This document shows positions 42,008-50,562 of a stretch of DNA of 64,000 nt, piece after piece. A program made the translations under genes and the position numbers. How positions within the stretch are numbered: the first letter of the stretch is position 1; each line of letters opens with the position of its first letter. The notes beneath the pieces were generated by a model that was not told the DNA's origin, did no database searches, and was given only the letters and a program-made list of their open reading frames with translations. This stretch comes from Alphaproteobacteria bacterium (GTDB taxonomy: Bacteria > Pseudomonadota > Alphaproteobacteria > Rhodobacterales > Rhodobacteraceae): NCBI GenBank assembly GCA_030424865.1, contig JAUHVR010000010.1:62001-126000 (forward strand), read 5' to 3'.

Positions 42008-44353
42008 TCAGGCGCCGTAGGGGATCCAGACGGTTTTCACCTCGGTGGCGGCGTTCAGAAAGGCACGGCCTTCGCCTGCTGCGCCCATCCAGTCCCGACC
42101 CGCGCCATTGTTGACCCAGGTGCGTTTCAGATTGCCCGCCGCCCCGCGCTCGATGGTGGCGGACAGGTCGGTTGACGAGAAACTCCAGACCGCCTCGACA
42201 TCCAGATGCTGCGCAAGGGTGGGCGCCAGCTCTGCGTGTGATCCGGTCAGGATATTCACAACCCCGCCCGGCACGTCCGAGGTGTCCAGCACCTGATAGA
42301 AATCGGTGGCGGCCAGCGGGAAGGGTTCGGACGCCACCAGCACCACGCGGTTGCCCATGGCAATCGCAGGCGCCATGACCGAGATCAGGCCAAGCAAAGG
42401 CGCCTCATCCGGGCACAGGGCCCCGATGACCCCACAGGGTTCCCGCATCGCCAGCGCCACGCCGCGCATCGGCACCTGCCGCACGTCGCCGTCAAACTTG
42501 TCGGCCCAGGCCGCATAAGAGAAGAGCCGCGTGACAGCGGCCTCGACTTCCGAGGCGCCGGTCTTGCCGCCGGTCATGGCGTCCAGGCTGGCCGCGAATT
42601 CTTCGGCGCGGGCCGAAAGGTTTTCACCCAGGTAATACAGGATCTGCGCCCGCAGGTGCGCCGTTGTGCCCGCCCAGCCAGACGCGGCCCGCGCGGCCTC
42701 GACCGCGTTGCGAATATCCTTGCGGTTCGAGATCGGCGCCTGGCCCAGCAGTACCCCCTTGGGGCTGTAGATCTCGCGCGCGTAGCCGCCATCCGGGCGC
42801 TTTTGCTTGCCCCCGATATACAGCTTGGCGGTGCGGTCCACCGGCTGAGGTTCGGATTTCTGTCCGGCAAAGGCTGCGACCGGTTTCAACGCCACGGGCT
42901 TGTCCTTGGCGCGGCTATAGGGCTGCAGGCCTTCCCAGCCGCCTTCACGGCCAAACCCGCTTTCGCGCACCCCGCCAAAGCCTGCGGCGGCGTCGAACAT
43001 GTTGGTGCCGTTCACCCAGACAACCCCCGCGACCAGCTTGGGGGCAATGTCCAGCGCGACGTTGATGTTTTCCGACCAGACGGACGCGGCAAGCCCGTAG
43101 CGGGTGTTGTTCGCGATCGAGATCGCCTCGGTCGGGGTTCGGAAGGTGGTCGAAACCAGCACCGGGCCAAAGATCTCTTCCTGCATCAGGTGCGAGGCCG
43201 GGTGCAGCCCCGTGATCAGGGTCGGCGGGTAGAAACAGCCACCCTCGGGCATGTCGCAGGGGGCGTGATGGGTTTCCCCTTCGGTGTTGGCGTCGACCAG
43301 CCCCTTGATGCGGTCCAGCTGGACCGGGTCAACGATGGCGCCGACGTCGATGCATTTGTCCAGCGGATCCCCCAGCCGCAGGCTGTCCATCCGGCGCTTC
43401 AGGCGGTTGTGAAAGGTCTCGGCGATGCCTTCCTGCACGATCAGCCGCGAACCCGCGCAACAGACCTGGCCCTGGTTGAACCAGATGGCGTCGACCAGGC
43501 CCTCGATGGCGCTGTCGATGTCGGCGTCTTCGAAGACGATGAAGGGTGATTTGCCCCCCAGTTCGAGCGTCAGGCCCTTGCCGCTGCCTGCCGTGGCCTC
43601 GCGAATGCGACGGCCGACCTCGGTCGAGCCGGTGAAGGCCACCTTGTCAATGTCGGGATGGGTGACGATCATCTCGCCCACCACGCCGTCGCCGGTCACG
43701 ATGTTCACGACACCCTTGGGCAGGCCGGCCTGGCGGCAGATGTCGGCGAACAGCAGGGCGGTCAGCGAGGTGAATTCGGCGGGCTTCAGGACAACGGTGT
43801 TGCCCGTGGCGAGCGCCGGAGCGACTTTCCAGGCCAGCATCAAGAGTGGGAAGTTCCAGGGGATGACCTGGCCGCAGACGCCGATGGCCTGACGGTCGGG
43901 CAGTTCCTTTTCCATCAGCTGCGCCATGCCGGCGTGGTAGTAGAAGTGACGCTGTGCCAGCGGGATGTCGATGTCGCGGCTTTCGCGGATCGGTTTGCCG
44001 TTGTCTAGGGTTTCGAGCACAGCAAAGAGACGGCTGTGTTTCTGCAAGAGGCGAGCAAGGGCATAGAGGTGGCGGGCGCGGGTCGGTCCGCCGAGTGCCT
44101 CCCATTTGGGCTGGGCCTTGCGGGCGGCGGAGACGGCGGCGTCAACCTCGGCTTGGGTGGCCTGGCTGAGCGTGGCGAGGGTTTCGCCGTTTGCAGGATT
44201 GCGGCTGTCGAAACTGTCGGCGGGATCAGTCATCTTGCCGTTGATGAAATGCCCGAAGCGGGATCCCTGATCGACCAGCCAAGCCAAGGCGTCCCCCGCG
44301 CTTTCGGGGGCCGGTCCGTACTCCATGGTCTCGAAAATCTCTTTCACTATCAT
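42008..44353 (-). CDS. aldehyde dehydrogenase with a second, catalytic-Cys-lacking ALDH domain
   Basis: A 781-residue protein, much longer than the usual 480-500. Residues about 30-500 form a complete aldehyde dehydrogenase: TLELGGKSPF carries the general-base Glu and NQGQVCCAGSRL the catalytic Cys. Residues about 530-781 resemble only the NAD-binding half of a second aldehyde dehydrogenase (EPCGVIGALCPDEAPLL, then GGVVNILTGS) and lack the catalytic Cys segment. It lies downstream of deoC on the same strand; deoxyribose-phosphate aldolase releases acetaldehyde, which this enzyme may oxidise. The ATG at 44353 is chosen by domain start. Three hairpins lie just upstream. Confidence 0.88.
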   Translation of the reverse strand: MIVKEIFETMEYGPAPESAGDALAWLVDQGSRFGHFINGKMTDPADSFDSRNPANGETLATLSQATQAEVDAAVSAARKAQPKWEALGGPTRARHLYALARLLQKHSRLFAVLETLDNGKPIRESRDIDIPLAQRHFYYHAGMAQLMEKELPDRQAIGVCGQVIPWNFPLLMLAWKVAPALATGNTVVLKPAEFTSLTALLFADICRQAGLPKGVVNIVTGDGVVGEMIVTHPDIDKVAFTGSTEVGRRIREATAGSGKGLTLELGGKSPFIVFEDADIDSAIEGLVDAIWFNQGQVCCAGSRLIVQEGIAETFHNRLKRRMDSLRLGDPLDKCIDVGAIVDPVQLDRIKGLVDANTEGETHHAPCDMPEGGCFYPPTLITGLHPASHLMQEEIFGPVLVSTTFRTPTEAISIANNTRYGLAASVWSENINVALDIAPKLVAGVVWVNGTNMFDAAAGFGGVRESGFGREGGWEGLQPYSRAKDKPVALKPVAAFAGQKSEPQPVDRTAKLYIGGKQKRPDGGYAREIYSPKGVLLGQAPISNRKDIRNAVEAARAASGWAGTTAHLRAQILYYLGENLSARAEEFAASLDAMTGGKTGASEVEAAVTRLFSYAAWADKFDGDVRQVPMRGVALAMREPCGVIGALCPDEAPLLGLISVMAPAIAMGNRVVLVASEPFPLAATDFYQVLDTSDVPGGVVNILTGSHAELAPTLAQHLDVEAVWSFSSTDLSATIERGAAGNLKRTWVNNGAGRDWMGAAGEGRAFLNAATEVKTVWIPYGA

Positions 44354-44374
44354 CGCGCCGCCCTTCGCCGTCAA

Positions 44375-44444
44375 ACCGTTTTCCTGCAAGGAAAACGGTC
44401 CGGAAAACTGCGTTTTCCGTTCCGGAATTCGTGCCGAATTCCGG
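44375..44444 (-). promoter_or_regulatory. three consecutive hairpins between deoC and the aldehyde dehydrogenase
   Basis: Three perfect stems: ACCGTTTTCC/GGAAAACGGT at 44375-44399, CGGAAAAC/GTTTTCCG at 44401-44419, and CCGGAATTC/GAATTCCGG at 44422-44444. Stem 1 and stem 2 share the GTTTTCC/GGAAAAC core, so the RNA can pair in alternative ways, as in an attenuator or processing signal. It lies in the leader of the aldehyde dehydrogenase message, 5 bp after the deoC stop. Function is inferred only. Confidence 0.6.
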
Positions 44445-44449
44445 CTTCC

Positions 44450-45439
44450 TCACCCCATCGCGTGACGCCAGGAGGCCGAATAGGCTCCGGTCACATGATG
44501 CTCCAATTGCCGTTCGATGTCGCCCAGCAGACTCGATGCGCCAAACCGGAACAGATCCGGCCGCAACCAACGATCACCAAGCTCATCCTTGACCAGTGCC
44601 AGATAGCTCAACGCGTCCTTGGCCTTGGAAATCCCGCCCGCCGGCTTGTAGCCGACACGATAGCCTGTCGCCTCGTGAAACTCGCGGATCGCCCGCAGCA
44701 TCACCAGCGTCACCGGCAGCGTCGCGTTGACCGGTTCTTTCCCGGTCGAGGTCTTGATGAAATCCGCCCCGGCCATCATGCAGACCAGCGAGGCCCGCGC
44801 GACGTTGCGCAGCGTGCCCAGCTCTCCGGTCGCCAGGATCGCCTTGACATGTGCCTCGCCGCAGGCCGCCCGGAACGCGCGCATCTCGTCATACAGCGCC
44901 TGCCAGTTGCCGGTCAGCACGCTGCGACGCGATATGACGATGTCGATCTCGCGCGCACCGGCCTTGACGCTTTCCTCGATCTCGGCAACCCGCAGGTGAA
45001 ACGGGGACAGGCCCGCCGGAAACCCGGTCGACACCGCGGCCACGGGCAGACCGCTGCCACGCAGCGCCGAAACCGCTGGTTCGATCATGTCGTGATACAC
45101 GCAGACCGCCCCGACGGTCAGATCCGGCAGATCCAGTGCCGCCAGCAGATCCTTGCGCACCGGTTGCCGTGCCTTGGCGCACAGACGTGCGACGCGGCCC
45201 GCCGTGTCATCGCCCGCCAGCGTTGTCAGGTCGATACAGCTGATCGCCCGGGCCAGCCAGGCTGCCTGATAGTCCTTCTTGATCGACCGACGCCCCGGCA
45301 GGGTTGCCGCCCGCCGCTCGATGGCGGACCGGTTGGCCGTGGCCCGCGCGACCCAGTCGAGATCGAGCGCAATGCCAGGGTTTCGCGGCTCTAGCGCTTG
45401 CGGCAGGTGGTCGGTCCTTGTTGCCTCGGCGAGGGTCAT
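44450..45439 (-). CDS. deoC: deoxyribose-phosphate aldolase
   Basis: A 329-residue class I aldolase that splits 2-deoxyribose 5-phosphate into glyceraldehyde 3-phosphate and acetaldehyde in nucleoside catabolism. ADFIKTSTGKEP holds the Schiff-base Lys, and KPAGGI is the second Lys-bearing loop. EIDIVISR completes the barrel signatures. It is longer than the E. coli enzyme by an N-terminal extension of about 70 residues, as in eukaryotic-like members. The ATG at 45439 is chosen; an earlier in-frame start would overlap the metal-responsive control region of the neighbouring operon. Confidence 0.92.
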   Translation of the reverse strand: MTLAEATRTDHLPQALEPRNPGIALDLDWVARATANRSAIERRAATLPGRRSIKKDYQAAWLARAISCIDLTTLAGDDTAGRVARLCAKARQPVRKDLLAALDLPDLTVGAVCVYHDMIEPAVSALRGSGLPVAAVSTGFPAGLSPFHLRVAEIEESVKAGAREIDIVISRRSVLTGNWQALYDEMRAFRAACGEAHVKAILATGELGTLRNVARASLVCMMAGADFIKTSTGKEPVNATLPVTLVMLRAIREFHEATGYRVGYKPAGGISKAKDALSYLALVKDELGDRWLRPDLFRFGASSLLGDIERQLEHHVTGAYSASWRHAMG

Positions 45440-45530
45440 GTCGGTCTCATGGCTGGCTTTTGTGACGAAAGGGTGGCACGGCGCAAAAGCCTTGGCAAGC
45501 GGCAGTGTCGCGGCACCTTTGGAATGCTTT

Positions 45531-45588
45531 TGCAAATCATTCTCATTCTTGTTGACTTTGTGAGAATGACTCGCATATTCATTCTCAT
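45531..45588 (+). promoter_or_regulatory. promoter with Fur-family-like palindromic operator
   Basis: TTGACT at 45553-45558 and CATATT at 45575-45580 (16-bp gap) form a good promoter. An inverted repeat TGAGAATGA (45562-45570) with TCATTCTCA (45580-45588), separated by 9 bp, covers the -10 region. A further CAAATCATTCTCATT lies at 45533-45547. AT-rich ATTCTCATT arms resemble targets of Fur, Mur or Zur proteins. Repression by bound metal of the transporter genes that follow is likely; which metal is not visible. Confidence 0.6.
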
Positions 45589-45603
45589 GAGGAGTTCTTA
45601 ACC

Positions 45604-46554
45604 ATGTCGATCACCCGCCGTTCCGTTCTTGGAAGCCTGATGACCGCACCGCTTTGGGCGAGCGCGGTTTCGGCTGCTGCGCCTTTGCGGGTTGTCACGA
45701 CCACCGGCATGATCGGGGACGCCCTGCGCGAGATGGGTGGGGCAGCTGTGGACGTGACCTCGCTGATGGGCGCTGGCGTCGATCCGCATGGCTATCGCGC
45801 CACCCGTAACGACATCGTCGCGCTGACCCGGGCCGACATGGTGCTTTGGAACGGCCTGTTCCTTGAGGCCCAGATGATCGATGTGCTGGAAAAGCTGGGG
45901 TCGCGCAAGCCGGTGATCGCCGTCGGTGAGGCGCTGTCCAATGACGTGTTGCTGCGCCATGCAGAATACGAAGGCAAGCCCGATCCACATGTCTGGATGG
46001 CCCCCGATCTTTGGGCCGATGCGCTGGCGCCCGTCGCCGACGCTCTGGTCGCCGCCGCACCCCATGCCGAGGGTGATATCCGCGCCCGGTCCCAGGCCTA
46101 TCTGGCCTCTGTCCGCGCCGTGGGGGACTATGGCACCAAGGTCCTGTCGGCCCTGCCGCAGGAAAGCCGCGTGCTGATCACCGCCCACGACGCCTTTGGC
46201 TACTTCGGCGCCAACTTCGGCTTCGAGGTCATGGGCATCCAGGGCATCTCGACCGAAAGCGAGGCCGGTCTGCAGCGCATCCGCGAGCTGGTCGATATCC
46301 TGGTCGCGCGCAAGATCGGGGCGGTCTTTGTCGAGACCTCGGTCTCGGATCGCAATATCCGCGCACTGATCGAAGGCGCCGCAGCCAAGGGCCATGAGGT
46401 TACGATCGGCGGCGAGCTTTTCTCGGATGCGATGGGGCCCGAAGGGACCTATCAGGGCACCTATGTGGGCATGATGGACCACAATTTCACAACCATTGCA
46501 GCGGCCTTGGGGGCAGATGTTCCCGTGGGTGGCATGCAGGGCCGGTTGAGCTGA
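45604..46554 (+). CDS. metal ABC transporter, periplasmic substrate-binding protein (ZnuA/MntA/TroA family)
   Basis: A 316-residue cluster 9 binding protein with a twin-Arg-like signal (ITRRSVLGSLM). The fold's metal ligands appear as His in GVDPHGYRATRND, His in PDPHVWMAPD, then a Glu in GISTESEAG and an Asp in FSDAMGPEGTYQGTY. The His/His/Glu/Asp set is the pattern of manganese- or iron-type members, and no His-rich loop, common in zinc-type members, is present. It delivers the ion to the permeases encoded next. GAGGAG precedes the ATG, 16 bp after the operator. Confidence 0.9.
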   Translation: MSITRRSVLGSLMTAPLWASAVSAAAPLRVVTTTGMIGDALREMGGAAVDVTSLMGAGVDPHGYRATRNDIVALTRADMVLWNGLFLEAQMIDVLEKLGSRKPVIAVGEALSNDVLLRHAEYEGKPDPHVWMAPDLWADALAPVADALVAAAPHAEGDIRARSQAYLASVRAVGDYGTKVLSALPQESRVLITAHDAFGYFGANFGFEVMGIQGISTESEAGLQRIRELVDILVARKIGAVFVETSVSDRNIRALIEGAAAKGHEVTIGGELFSDAMGPEGTYQGTYVGMMDHNFTTIAAALGADVPVGGMQGRLS

Positions 46555-46564
46555 GGACCACGCC

Positions 46565-47371
46565 ATGTCGCCACTTGAGCTTGTTGCCGAAAACGGATTG
46601 CGCGCCCCGGATCTGACGGGCGACAGCCCCTTGGCGATCCGAGGGATGACCGTGTCTTATGGCGATCAGCCGGTGGTCTATTCGGTCGACATGACCGTGC
46701 GCCAGGGGGCGATGACGGCGATCATCGGGCCGAATGGCGCTGGCAAGTCGACACTGTTGAAAGCCGCGCTCGGGATCGTTGCGCCGCTGTCAGGGCAGGT
46801 GACGGTTTTTGGGCAGGGCCTGGATGCCACGCGCAACCGCATCGCCTATGTGCCGCAACGGGCCAGCGTCGATTGGGATTTCCCGACCCGAGTGTCGGAT
46901 GTTGTCATGATGGGGCTTTACGGCCAGCTTGGCCTGTTGGGCCGTGTCCGGGGCCTGCACCGCGACCGTGTTCAGGCCTGCCTGGCGCGGGTCGGCATGC
47001 AGGACTTTGGCGATCGTCAGATCGGCCAGCTGTCGGGCGGCCAGCAGCAGCGGGTCTTCTTGGCCCGGGCGCTGGCGCAGGGGGCGGATCTGTATCTGCT
47101 GGACGAACCCTTTGCCGGTGTCGATGCCGCCACCGAACGCGCGATCATCAACGTGCTGCACGAGCTGCGGGACGAGGGCAAAACCGTGGTCGCCGTGCAC
47201 CACGACCTGTCGACTGTGCGCAGCTATTTCGACGATGTGTTCCTGATCAACCGCCGCAAGATGGGCGAAGGCCCTGTGGAGCAGGCCTTTACCGTTCCCG
47301 CCCTGCAAGCCACCTACGGAGGCCGTCTGGCCGAGGGGCAGGTGGCGCAACTGGCGCTGGACGCCGGGTAA
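46565..47371 (+). CDS. metal ABC transporter, ATP-binding protein
   Basis: A 268-residue ATPase with Walker A GPNGAGKST, signature LSGGQQQR, Walker B LYLLDEPF and the switch His in VHHDLS. It powers import by the permeases that follow. The gap to the binding protein is 10 bp and the next gene begins 1 bp after its stop, so the four genes form one operon. The N-terminal 20 residues are a short extension before the first strand. Confidence 0.93.
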   Translation: MSPLELVAENGLRAPDLTGDSPLAIRGMTVSYGDQPVVYSVDMTVRQGAMTAIIGPNGAGKSTLLKAALGIVAPLSGQVTVFGQGLDATRNRIAYVPQRASVDWDFPTRVSDVVMMGLYGQLGLLGRVRGLHRDRVQACLARVGMQDFGDRQIGQLSGGQQQRVFLARALAQGADLYLLDEPFAGVDAATERAIINVLHELRDEGKTVVAVHHDLSTVRSYFDDVFLINRRKMGEGPVEQAFTVPALQATYGGRLAEGQVAQLALDAG

Positions 47372-47372
47372 C

Positions 47373-48572
47373 ATGCTGGCCGAGGCGCTGCTGCTGCAGC
47401 TGGGCTATAACGCAACATTGGTAACCTTTGGCGCGACGGCGCTGGGCGTGGCCGCAGGCGCGACAGGGGCCTTTCTGTTCCTGCGCAAACGCTCGCTGGT
47501 CAGCGATGCGGTCAGCCACGCGACCCTGCCGGGGCTGGCGCTGGCCTTCCTGATCATGGTCGCCCTGGGGGGCGAGGGCCGATCGTTGCTCGGTCTGATG
47601 GCCGGTTCGGCACTGTCGGCCGCGGCCGGTCTGTGGTGCGTCAGCGCCCTGTCGCGGCACACGCGGGTGCCCGAAGATGCGGCCATCGGCGCGGTTTTGT
47701 CGGTGTTTTTCGGCTTTGGCGTGGTACTGCTGACGGTGATCCAATCGGTACCGCTGGGGCGGCAGGCGGGGCTGGAGGGGTTCCTGCTGGGGTCAACCGC
47801 CGGGATGCTCTTTGCCGATGCTGTGATCATTGCGGTCGGAGGTCTGGCGGTTCTGGCCGCTGTGCTGGTTTTGCGCAGGCCACTGACCGTGGTGGCCTTT
47901 GACCCCGGATTTGGCGAGACGCAGGGCCTGCGCGTGGCGCGGATTGATGCGGCGCTGATGCTGCTTGTGATGGCCGTGACCGTCGTGGGGCTCAAGATCG
48001 TCGGGCTGATCCTGATCGTCGCCATGCTGATCATCCCTGCGGTGACGGCGCGGTTCTGGACCAACCAGGCGTCCTCGGTCGTGCTGCTTGCCGGCTTTTT
48101 CGGAGGCTTGGCCGGCTATGTCGGTGCAGCGACATCTGCCATTGCGCCCGATCTGCCGACCGGGCCGATTATCGTGCTGACCAGCTTTGTCCTGTTCGCC
48201 TTGTCCATGGCCTGCGCGCCTGAACGCGGCGTGCTGGCCGCGCTTCTGCGCCATCGCCGGTTCGAGCGGCTGGTCCACCTGCGGCAGGGGCTTTTGGCCA
48301 TGGCGCAGGGCCAGCACGTTTACGAGGCGCGTACCCGGCGGTTGCTGCGCGGTCAGGGTTTCATGCGCCCCGATGGCGTGCCCACCGAATCCGGCAAGGG
48401 CGAGGCCGCCCGTGTTCTGCGGGACGAGGCGCGTTGGCAGGTCGTGCGCGCCAGCGCGCACCTGAGCGAGCTTGCGGTCCGCGACGACGGGCTGACACCC
48501 ACCGAGGACGTGCTGACCGCCGACCAGATTGCCGAGGTCGACCGCCGCCTTGGCACACCAGAGGCCGTGTGA
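47373..48572 (+). CDS. metal ABC transporter permease with DtxR-like C-terminal extension
   Basis: A 399-residue inner-membrane protein. Residues 1 to about 290 carry about eight to nine membrane segments and the family pattern (SLVSDAVSHATLPGLALAF). From about 291 to 399 there is a soluble tail: LLRGQGFMRPDGVPTESGKGEAARVLRDEARW, then VLTADQIAEVDRRLGTPEA. This resembles the winged-helix end and dimerisation part of DtxR/MntR repressors, as in the chlamydial permease-repressor fusion YtgCR. The tail may sense or bind metal. Its start is 1 bp after the ATPase stop. Confidence 0.85.
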   Translation: MLAEALLLQLGYNATLVTFGATALGVAAGATGAFLFLRKRSLVSDAVSHATLPGLALAFLIMVALGGEGRSLLGLMAGSALSAAAGLWCVSALSRHTRVPEDAAIGAVLSVFFGFGVVLLTVIQSVPLGRQAGLEGFLLGSTAGMLFADAVIIAVGGLAVLAAVLVLRRPLTVVAFDPGFGETQGLRVARIDAALMLLVMAVTVVGLKIVGLILIVAMLIIPAVTARFWTNQASSVVLLAGFFGGLAGYVGAATSAIAPDLPTGPIIVLTSFVLFALSMACAPERGVLAALLRHRRFERLVHLRQGLLAMAQGQHVYEARTRRLLRGQGFMRPDGVPTESGKGEAARVLRDEARWQVVRASAHLSELAVRDDGLTPTEDVLTADQIAEVDRRLGTPEAV

Positions 48573-49477
48573 TGGGCGCCGAGTTTGTTGCCCTGTCCCT
48601 GCCGCCGATCTTGATCGGCACGCTGGCCGCACTGGCCTGCGCGCTGCCGGGCAATTTCCTGGTGCTGCGCCGCCAGTCGCTGGTGGGCGATGCCATCAGT
48701 CACGTGGTTCTGCCGGGGATAGTGGTGGCTTTTCTGGTCACCGGGCAGGTCTCGGCCTGGCCGATGATGCTTGGCGCGGCGGCGGCGGCGGTGGTCTCGG
48801 TAGCGCTGATCGAGGGGATCCGGCGGCTGGGCCGCGTCGACGCGGGCGCGGCGATGGGGGTGACCTTTACGGCGATGTTCGCCTTTGGCGTGCTGCTTTT
48901 GGAGCAATCCGACACCTCGGGTGTGCATCTGGACGTCGAACACGCGCTTTACGGCAACCTCGAAAGCCTGATCTGGCTGGACGCGGTGGGCTGGTCGTCG
49001 CTCTTGGACCCTGCGGCACTGTCAGGGCTGCCGCATGAGTTGGAGCGCATGGCGATAGTCTTTGTCCTGACCCTTGCCTTTGTCGTGGTGCTGTGGCGCC
49101 CGCTGGTGCTGTCGACCTTTGACGAAGGCTATGCGCGCTCACTGGGGCTGCCGGTGGCGACGCTGGGGCTTGGACTGGTGATCGTGGCGGCGATCACGGC
49201 GGTGGCGGCTTTTGACGCCGTGGGCTCGATCATCGTGATCGCGATGTTCATCTGCCCCCCGGCGGCGGCGCGGCTGATGACCAACCAATTGGTGCATCAG
49301 GTGCTGTGGAGCCTTGTGTTTGCGGCGATCTCGGCGGTGCTGGGCTATGTGCTGGCGGGATACGGTCCGCTGTGGATCGGCCTGCCCAACACGGTCAGCG
49401 CGGCGGGAATGATCGCCACGGTCTCGGGTCTGATCCTGGCGATCTGTGCCGTGGCCGGGCCACAGCGCCGGGCCTAG
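48572..49477 (+). CDS. metal ABC transporter, second permease
   Basis: A 301-residue membrane protein of the same family (SLVGDAISHVVLPGIVVAFLV), with about eight or nine membrane segments. Its ATG overlaps the stop of the first permease (TGATG), so translation is coupled. It has no DtxR-like tail. Two different permeases form the heteromeric channel found in TroC/TroD-type manganese and iron importers. Its 3' end overlaps that of the convergent pcs gene by four bases. Confidence 0.92.
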   Translation: MGAEFVALSLPPILIGTLAALACALPGNFLVLRRQSLVGDAISHVVLPGIVVAFLVTGQVSAWPMMLGAAAAAVVSVALIEGIRRLGRVDAGAAMGVTFTAMFAFGVLLLEQSDTSGVHLDVEHALYGNLESLIWLDAVGWSSLLDPAALSGLPHELERMAIVFVLTLAFVVVLWRPLVLSTFDEGYARSLGLPVATLGLGLVIVAAITAVAAFDAVGSIIVIAMFICPPAAARLMTNQLVHQVLWSLVFAAISAVLGYVLAGYGPLWIGLPNTVSAAGMIATVSGLILAICAVAGPQRRA

Positions 49478-50184
49478 CCGCGTTCGGGGATGATTTGCTG
49501 CGCAATGCCCGCGCCCAGCAGATAAAGGCTGGTCACCACCAGTCCCCAATGTGCCCAGCTTTGGGGATCAAACTGCACCCAGGCCGCCCAACCGGCAAAG
49601 AAGGTCCAAGCGACGGCCATCGGCAGGGACACCATGCGCCAGCGGGCTGTGCGCACGGGGTGGATAAACTTCAGCGGCAGGAACATGGCGGCGGCCAGCA
49701 GGGCCACCAGCAGCAGAATGATCCAGAAGCCTGGTTCGATGGCGAACATGACAATCACCATCATGTTCCAGCATCCGGGAAAGCCCTGAAACGAGTTGTC
49801 GTTGGTCTTCATCCGCGTGTCGGCGAAATACATGGCCGAGGCAAAGGTGATCACGATGATCGCAAACCACCCGGTCCAGCCGGGCAACAGCCCTGATTGG
49901 AAAAGCGCAAAGGCCGGGATGAAGACATAGGTCAGATAGTCGATGATCAGGTCCAGCAACACGCCATCAAAGCGCGCGGCGTGGGTCTTGACGTCATAGC
50001 GCCGCGCCAGCGGACCATCGACACCGTCGACGGCAAAGGCGACCACCAGCCACAGGAACATCACCGGCCAGTTTTCCTGCACCGCGGCCAGCATCGCCAG
50101 CATGGCAAAGACTGCGCCTGTGGCGGTCAACAGGTGGACAGAAAGGGCTCGCAGTGCAGGTGTCATCAATCCGTCATGAAACAT
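49474..50184 (-). CDS. pcs: phosphatidylcholine synthase
   Basis: A 236-residue integral membrane enzyme that joins CDP-diacylglycerol and choline to give phosphatidylcholine and CMP. The CDP-alcohol phosphotransferase motif is seen as DGVDGPLAR, then FDGVLLDLIID. The segments SVHLLTATGA near the start and FLPLKFIHPVR later are typical of bacterial Pcs, with about eight membrane helices. Presence of phosphatidylcholine fits many alphaproteobacteria. ATG at 50184 is used; ATG at 50166 is an alternative. Choline must come from outside or from other routes. Confidence 0.87.
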   Translation of the reverse strand: MFHDGLMTPALRALSVHLLTATGAVFAMLAMLAAVQENWPVMFLWLVVAFAVDGVDGPLARRYDVKTHAARFDGVLLDLIIDYLTYVFIPAFALFQSGLLPGWTGWFAIIVITFASAMYFADTRMKTNDNSFQGFPGCWNMMVIVMFAIEPGFWIILLLVALLAAAMFLPLKFIHPVRTARWRMVSLPMAVAWTFFAGWAAWVQFDPQSWAHWGLVVTSLYLLGAGIAQQIIPERG

Positions 50185-50243
50185 CCGCTGCCGATTTGCA
50201 ACGCAGATAGAGACGGTTCGGGCATTGCGACGCGGCCCGGGTG

Positions 50244-50534
50244 TCAGATCCCTTCGACCAGAATCATGTTGGTCCTGGCCGTACGCTGCCGGATCTTGGC
50301 CAGCGCGACGTAGTCCGGATCGTCTTTCCAGGCGTGCGCAGAGGCAAGATCGGGAAAGGCCATAAGGACAACGCGGGACAGGTCCCATGTGCCCTCGATC
50401 ACCTCGATCGGCTTGCCCGAGGTGGCCAGCAATTGCCCGCCGTGGCGTTCAAAGATCGGCATGAACCCGGCAAGATAGTCCTGATAACCCTCGGGGTCGT
50501 CGACTTCGATCTGGGCAATGAAATAGGCGGTCAT
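50244..50534 (-). CDS. DUF1330-domain protein, 96 aa
   Basis: A small cytoplasmic protein with the ferredoxin-like dimeric alpha-beta barrel pattern of DUF1330 (YFIAQIEVDDPEGYQDYLAG, then RVVLMAFPDLASAHAWKDDPDY). GGAGGACAGGG precedes the ATG at 50534. The gene shares strand with pcs and mtaB at short distance. Relatives have no confirmed activity; the fold suggests binding or degrading small molecules. Confidence 0.8.
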   Translation of the reverse strand: MTAYFIAQIEVDDPEGYQDYLAGFMPIFERHGGQLLATSGKPIEVIEGTWDLSRVVLMAFPDLASAHAWKDDPDYVALAKIRQRTARTNMILVEGI

Positions 50535-50562
50535 CCCTGTCCTCCGATTGGCACATGCCAGA

